Assembly (NCBI RefSeq): GCF_033193315.1 | Contig: NZ_CP136187.1 | Span: 3,851,501 to 3,915,500 of the forward strand | DNA length: 64,000 bases | Reading direction: 5' to 3' | DNA from: Agathobaculum sp. NTUH-O15-33 | GTDB lineage: Bacteria > Bacillota > Clostridia > Oscillospirales > Butyricicoccaceae | Shown: positions 59,298 through 64,000 of the stretch, in pieces | Layout of the letters: each line of letters starts with the position of its first letter | Position numbering within the stretch: position 1 is the stretch's first letter | The notes under the pieces: generated by a model | What the model saw: only the letters and a program-made list of their open reading frames with translations | Databases searched by the model: none | What the model was told of the DNA's origin: nothing | Program-made: the position numbers and the translations under genes

Positions 59298-61179
59298 GGC
59301 TTTCCTCCATTCCGTTTTGCGTCAATATAGATCATTAGCGCGGTAATATCCGCGGGGGAAACGCCGGAAATACGCGCCGCCTGCCCAAAGTTCAAGGGTT
59401 TTACCGCGTCCAGCTTTTGCCGCGCCTCTAAACGAAGGGTATCGATGCAGCTATAATCCAGATCGGGCGGCAGCTCGCGCGACTGTAAGCGGCGGTATTG
59501 TTCAACATCGCGGTATTGCCGCTCGATATAGCCCGCGTATTTCACCCGGATATCCACCTGCTCCCGCACAACGGCGGGCAGCGCGGGCCGCTCGGGGTCA
59601 AAAGGCGCGAGCAGCTCATAGCTCAATTCCGGGCGGCGCAGCAAATCGATCAGGCGGCAGCCCGCTTTCAGCGGCGTGCTGCCCTGTCCGGCCAAAAAGC
59701 CGTTTAGCCGCTCACTGGGCGCGACCGGCACACTGGACACACGGTCGATCTCCTGCTGCACACGGGCATACTTTTCCCGCACGCGCTCGCCGCGCGCGGA
59801 CGGATTTAAACCGATACGCACGCCGATTGGCACCAAACGCTCATCCGCGTTGTCTTGGCGCAGCAGCAGGCGGTATTCCGAACGCGAAGTCATCATGCGG
59901 TAGGGCTCGTTCGCGCCGCAGGTGACCAGATCGTCGATCAGCGTACCGATGTAGCCGTCCGCGCGGTCGAGGACAAGCGGCTTTTCGCCCTTGATCCCCA
60001 GCGCCGCGTTCACACCCGCGACGAGTCCCTGCGCGGCGGCCTCTTCATAGCCGGAGGAACCGCAGAATTGGCCCGCGCCGTAAAGGCCGGTTATTTTTTT
60101 GTTTCCAGCGTTGGACGCAACTCCAACGGATCGACGCAGTCGTATTCGATCGCATAAGCCGGTCGCATAATCTCGGCCTGCGAAAGGCCCTTTACTGTGC
60201 GCAGCATGTTGCGCTGCACATCGAACGGCATGGAAGAGGAAAAGCCCTGCACGTAAATTTCCTCGGTATCCAGCCCCATGGGCTCCAAAAACAGCTGATG
60301 GCGCGGCTTGTCCGCGAAACGTACCACCTTATCCTCAATGGAGGGACAATACCGCGGGCCGATGCCCTCGATCATCCCGCCGTAAAGCGGCGAGCGATCC
60401 AGATTTTGCCGAATGACTTCGTGCGTTTCATCCGTCGTATAGGTCAGGTGGCACACGGCCTGATTGGGCGGCGGGCTCTCTGTTTCAAACGAAAAGGGAA
60501 TGATCTCCTCTTCGCCGCGCTGCTCTTCCAGCCCGGTAAAATCGATAGAACGGCGGTGAATACGGGGCGGCGTGCCGGTTTTGAAGCGCTGTAAACGCAA
60601 ACCGAGCGACCGGAGCGATTCGGTCAGCTTGGTCGCGGCAAACATGCCGTCCGGCCCGCCTTCTCGCATGAATTCACCGATGATGATGCGGCCGCCGAGA
60701 AACGTGCCCGAGCACACAATCGCCGCCTTCACCGAATGGCGCGCGCCGACCGCGGTGACCACGGCGGATACCGCCCCGTTTTCCTGCTCGATGGACACGA
60801 TCTCATCCTGCATCAGATAAAGACCCTGCTGCTGTTCCAGCGCGTGCTTCATATACGATCTGTATTTAACCCGGTCGGCCTGCGCGCGCAGCGAATGCAC
60901 GGCAGGGCCCTTGCCCCGGTTCAGCATGCGGTATTGGATGCAGGCGGCGTCCGCCGCGCGCGCCATTTCACCGCCCAGCGCATCGATCTCGCGCACCAAA
61001 TGCCCCTTTGCCGTGCCGCCGATCGCCGGATTACAGGGCATGTTGCCCACCGCGTCCAGATTGATCGTAAAGCACGCTGTCTTGCAGCCGAGCCGGGCGC
61101 ACGCCAGCGCGGCTTCAATCCCTGCGTGTCCGGCGCCGATCACGGCGACGTCGAATGTCTCTGCTTCAAAAACCGTCAT
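59294..61179 (-). CDS. mnmG: tRNA uridine-5-carboxymethylaminomethyl enzyme MnmG, frameshifted
   Basis: The N-terminal 362 codons (60091-61179) carry the FAD motif 'VAVIGAGHAGIEAALACARLG' and 'NPAIGGTAKGHLVREIDALGG'. The rest (59294-60013 and upstream in that frame) holds 'DDLVTCGANEPYRMMTSRSEYRLLLRQDNAD' and the C-terminal MnmE-binding part. They are split at a run of seven A near 60092-60099: with eight A the frame reads through 'ITGLYGAGQFCGSSGYEEAA'. A one-base undercall is likely, since both halves are otherwise intact. With MnmE it modifies wobble uridine of tRNAs. Confidence 0.9.
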
Positions 61180-61383
61180 GTGCAGCCCTCTCTTTCTATT
61201 GAAATAATCAGGGAAAACCGATCGAATAAACGGTTTTCTCCTGCTTTTTCTTTCCGATTGCCTGTTGATAACTCTGTGTAAACTTTGGATAACTCACTTT
61301 TTTTGCAAATTTTTTCAGTCCAAATAGTAATAAACTTGATGTTATATTACTATTTGTATAAAAATATCACATACCGTAAAACT

Positions 61384-61392
61384 TTATACACA
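61384..61392 (+). promoter_or_regulatory. DnaA box in the mnmE-mnmG gap
   Basis: TTATACACA matches the TTATNCACA consensus. The AT-rich gap 61180-61420 also has 'GTTGATAACTCTGTGT'-type near matches. It may be origin-related or chance; the origin itself is expected beyond yidC. Confidence 0.35.
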
Positions 61393-61419
61393 GCAAGCTG
61401 TGTTTTTCATTCATGTTCC

Positions 61420-61457
61420 ATAAAAAGGCCGCTGCCGGAAAGCAGCGGCCTTTTCTC
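61420..61457 (-). terminator. mnmE terminator
   Basis: GGCCGCTGC pairs with GCAGCGGCC, with CCTTTTTATGG following on the minus strand. Confidence 0.8.
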
Positions 61458-61474
61458 ATCGGATAAACCGGCCT

Positions 61475-62835
61475 TTATTTGCCGACACAAAAATCGCTGA
61501 AAATGCGGGATACGACGGCTTCCGTCACCGTTTCACCGGTGATTTCGCCAAGGGCGGCGACCGCGCCCTCCGCATCCATGACGACGGCGTCCGGCGTCAT
61601 ACCGGACTGCGCCGCGTAAAGAGCTGCCTCGCACCGTTCGGCGGCGCGGGCCAAGGCGGCGGCCTGCCGGGCGTTGGTAATCAGCGCGCCGTCAAGCGCG
61701 CCGTCCCCAAGGCCCACAAGACGCGGAATAAGGCTCAATAGTTCCTCAAATCCCTCGCCGGTTTTGGCGGAAAGGGAAATGATATGTTCAAAATAAGGCG
61801 TGAGTTTCGCGTCGTCGCACGCATGCGGCAGATCGCTTTTGTTTAAAATGGCCACCGCTCGGTGTCCCGCCGTACGGGCAAGCACCAGCATATCCTCCTC
61901 GCCAAGGGGGTAGAGCCGTCAAACACCGCAAGGATCAGGGACGAAGCGTTTGCCTCGGCCATCGCGCGGTCAATACCGGCCTGCTCGATCGGATCGTTCG
62001 TATCGCGCAAGCCGGCGGTATCGGTCACACGCAGCAAAAGCTGGCCAACCTTGACATTTTCCTCAATCAGGTCGCGCGTCGTACCCGGGATAGGGGTGAC
62101 GATCGCGCGCTCCCGTCCGAGCAGGGCGTTCAAAAGCGTGCTTTTTCCCGCGTTCGGGCGGCCGAGTATGACACAGGGCACGCCTTCGCGCAAAATACGG
62201 CCGCGTTCATAGCTTTCAGCCATACGGTACAGGCGGCTGGTCACACGGTGCAGCAGCGCGGCTGCTTCGTCAAACAGCAGGGGATCAATCTCTTCATCCG
62301 GAAAATCGACCACCGCATGGAAATGCGCGATCATGCCGATCAGCTCCTCGCGCATTTCATGCACGGGGGAGCCGACCGCGCCCATCACCTGCGCCGCGGC
62401 ATTTTGCGCGGCTTCCGCCGTGCGGGCCGTGATCAAATCGTGCACAGCCTCCGCGCCGGATAGATCCATTTTACCGTTCAAAAAAGCGCGGCGGGTAAAT
62501 TCCCCTGCTTCCGCCTGACGCACCCCCTGCTGAAACAGCGCTTCAAGCGCGAGACGCAGCACCGCGGTCGAGCCGTGGCACTGTAATTCCGCCATCGGCT
62601 CGCCGGTATAGGTGTGGGGCATGTGCATCGCCACCGCGTAGCAGCAGTCGATCACCGCGCCCTTCTGGTCGCGCAGAACGCCGTAGACAAGCTTTTGTGC
62701 GGGCGCATCCGTCAGCGGCGCGCCGTTTTTTGCTTCAAAAACAGCGCTTACCGCTTCTATCGCCCGTTCGCCCGATACCCGGATCAGTCCGATCGGTCCG
62801 CCGGCCGAAGAAATGGCGGCAATGGTATCGTTCAT
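61475..62835 (-). CDS. mnmE: tRNA modification GTPase MnmE, frameshifted
   Basis: N-terminal part (61843-62835): formyl-THF-binding domain ('MNDTIAAISSAGGPIGLIRVSG'), P-loop 'GRPNAGKSTLLNALLG', 'VTPIPGTTRD' and 'DTAGLR'. C-terminal part (61475-61891): 'NKSDLPHA' (G4) and the end 'SRIFSDFCVGK' with the conserved CxGK Cys. The frame breaks at a run of five C near 61905-61910; six C would give 'STPLGEEDMLVLARTAGHRA' and join them. A sequencing undercall is likely. AGGG precedes ATG 62835. Partner of MnmG. Confidence 0.9.
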
Positions 62836-62854
62836 GTTTGCCCTCCCAGCCCGA

Positions 62855-63847
62855 TCAATGGTGGGAGCGGTAACCGTTTTCGGGCGCGATCACAACGCGG
62901 CGGCCAGGTTCGGTGCCGGTCGAATAGGTCGTCACGCCGTTAAAATCCTGCAAAGCGGCATGGATAATGCGGCGCTCATAGGGGTTCATCGGTTCCAGCG
63001 TCATCGAACGGTGGGATTTTACCACCTTCATGGCCATTTTGCGGGCCAGCCGCTCCAGACTCTCACTGCGTTTCTCACGATAATTTTCGGTATCCACCGA
63101 CAGGCGGACATGCTCTTCAAGCGCGTTGTTCAGCACCAGAGAGCCGAGATACTGGATCGCGTCCAGCGTATCGCCGCGTCGGCCAATGACCGGGCCCATA
63201 TCCGGGCCGGCGATATTCAGGCGCAGCTGATCCGCTTCCACCTGAGGCAGTACGGTGATCTCATTTTCGATGCCCATCTTATGGAGAAGGCCGCCTACAA
63301 AATTGATCGCAAGCTCCTCTGCCTGCTTCATAGCGGCTTCGGATACCGGAATAATTTCGCGCTCCTTGGGTACGGAGGGCGTGATGGGTCGTTCGATCCG
63401 CTCGCGGCGCGGGCGGCTGCCCTCGCGGCGGGGACGGTCGGTACGGGCGGGGCGGTCGGTACGCTCCGTGCGCTCACGGCGCGGGGGACGCTCGCCGTCC
63501 AGCTTCTGGGGGACAAAATCCTTGGGCGCGGGCTTTACCAGACGGGGCGTGGTATCTTCCGTTGTGATGGAGAGCTTTTCCGTCGGCGCCGGTCTTGGCG
63601 CGGGCTTTTGCACCGGCTTTTCCGCCTTTTTCTCCACAGGAGCGGGAGCGGATTTCTGCACGGGTTCATCCGGCCCTTCATAGGAGACACGCACGCGCGC
63701 GGGCGTCGCGCCTATCCCTAAAAAGCCTCGTTTGCCGTTATCGAGCACTTCGACGGATACGTCGTCCCGGTCCATACCGAGCTGGCGCAGCGCGTTTTCA
63801 ATCGCGGCGTCGCGGTTTTCACCGGTGGCTTCCAAAACTTTCAGCAT
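62855..63847 (-). CDS. jag: Jag/KhpB RNA-binding protein
   Basis: 330 residues (SpoIIIJ-associated). Jag_N domain (1-50: 'GFLGIGATPARV'), a long basic, Pro/Arg-rich linker (about 60-170, with 'RTERTDRPARTDRPRR'), a KH domain with GxxG in 'VIGRRGDTLDAIQYLG' and an R3H domain ('MNPYERRIIHAAL'). With KhpA it binds many mRNAs and affects cell-envelope growth. The linker is long for the family. It starts 1 base after the yidC stop. Confidence 0.93.
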   Translation of the reverse strand: MLKVLEATGENRDAAIENALRQLGMDRDDVSVEVLDNGKRGFLGIGATPARVRVSYEGPDEPVQKSAPAPVEKKAEKPVQKPAPRPAPTEKLSITTEDTTPRLVKPAPKDFVPQKLDGERPPRRERTERTDRPARTDRPRREGSRPRRERIERPITPSVPKEREIIPVSEAAMKQAEELAINFVGGLLHKMGIENEITVLPQVEADQLRLNIAGPDMGPVIGRRGDTLDAIQYLGSLVLNNALEEHVRLSVDTENYREKRSESLERLARKMAMKVVKSHRSMTLEPMNPYERRIIHAALQDFNGVTTYSTGTEPGRRVVIAPENGYRSHH

Positions 63848-63848
63848 T

Positions 63849-64000
63849 TTATTTCTCCCCCTTCTTTTTCTTTGCGTTCTGTTCCGCGTTCAATTCACGC
63901 TGTTTTTCTTTCTTTTGCTGTTTTTCGCGCTCTAATTCCGCGGCGGCTTCACTTTCCTTCAGCTGCTGCTTTTTGCGGAAATGGCGGGTCAGGATGATTT
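63849..64000 (-). CDS. yidC: YidC/SpoIIIJ membrane insertase, C-terminal end (partial)
   Basis: Only the last 50 codons are in the window: 'ILTRHFRKKQQLKESEAAAE' then a Lys/Glu/Gln-rich basic tail ending in GEK. This tail, directly before jag, fits the ribosome-binding end of Firmicute YidC1. The rest lies beyond position 64000. Confidence 0.8.
   Translation of the reverse strand, partial: IILTRHFRKKQQLKESEAAAELEREKQQKKEKQRELNAEQNAKKKKGEK

Noticed and set aside
61180..61420. Replication origin in the mnmE-mnmG gap
   Set aside because: Only one perfect DnaA box and a few near matches; dnaA and dnaN are not here, and the conserved order places the origin beyond yidC.
1..64000. CRISPR array
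   Set aside because: No series of regularly spaced short direct repeats and no cas genes found on reading.

Overview
The window comes from a Clostridia-type Firmicute, probably an Oscillospirales gut bacterium. The evidence is strong GGAGG ribosome binding sites, SLH-anchored surface proteins, the MurT/GatD pair, and the origin-proximal order rsmG, mnmG, mnmE, jag, yidC at the right end. The species cannot be named from the sequence alone.

Layout. (1) 1-7.5 kb is ordinary chromosome: a small coiled-coil protein, an EamA transporter, malQ and glgP, a phasin-like protein and an AarF/UbiB kinase. (2) 7504-52014 is a 44.5 kb integrative element in a tRNA-Thr gene. It is bounded by a perfect 54-bp direct repeat (7504-7557 and 51961-52014). 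The right copy lies in the intact tRNA-Thr and the left copy is a 3' remnant. The tyrosine integrase, an Xis-like protein and a Cro/CI-type repressor sit at the right end. (3) 52-64 kb is chromosome again: tRNA-Thr/Trp/Asn, MurT-GatD, a GGDEF protein beside a tyrosine recombinase, a GyrI-like protein, then rsmG-mnmG-mnmE-jag-yidC.

The island has three cargo blocks. Block A (7.7-20.5 kb) holds leaderless effector-like proteins: an eCIS-core (DUF4157) protein with a possible caspase-like His/Cys pair, a YopT-like (C58) cysteine protease, two near-identical DUF1906 proteins, two tandem paralogues of unknown family, and a YiiX-like permuted papain-fold protein. With them are a GAF-LuxR regulator and two two-component systems. 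Three promoters in this block share one operator geometry (two TGGC-type repeats 20 bp apart, 11 bp from the -35 box), so they look like one LytTR-controlled regulon. Block B (20.8-42.4 kb) is five collinear genes for exported SLH surface proteins: an IdeS/Mac-like (C66) cysteine protease, two M13 metallopeptidases, a lactocepin-like S8 protease and a 2750-residue surface protein. Block C (42.4-51.8 kb) holds decayed HipA-like and IS3 genes, a GIY-YIG/RHH protein with a ClpX-like ATPase, MobC-like RHH proteins, an oriT-like intergenic region and the integration module. No conjugation machinery and no contractile-injection structural genes are present.

Outside the island the most striking locus is 56.5-57.7 kb. 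An 18-bp inverted repeat encloses a promoter that now points away from a diguanylate cyclase gene, and a tyrosine recombinase gene lies next to it. This looks like an invertible c-di-GMP switch caught in the OFF state. Several genes (malQ/glgP, mnmG, mnmE, an M13 peptidase, IS3 orfA) have one-base shifts at homopolymers, which may be sequencing errors.
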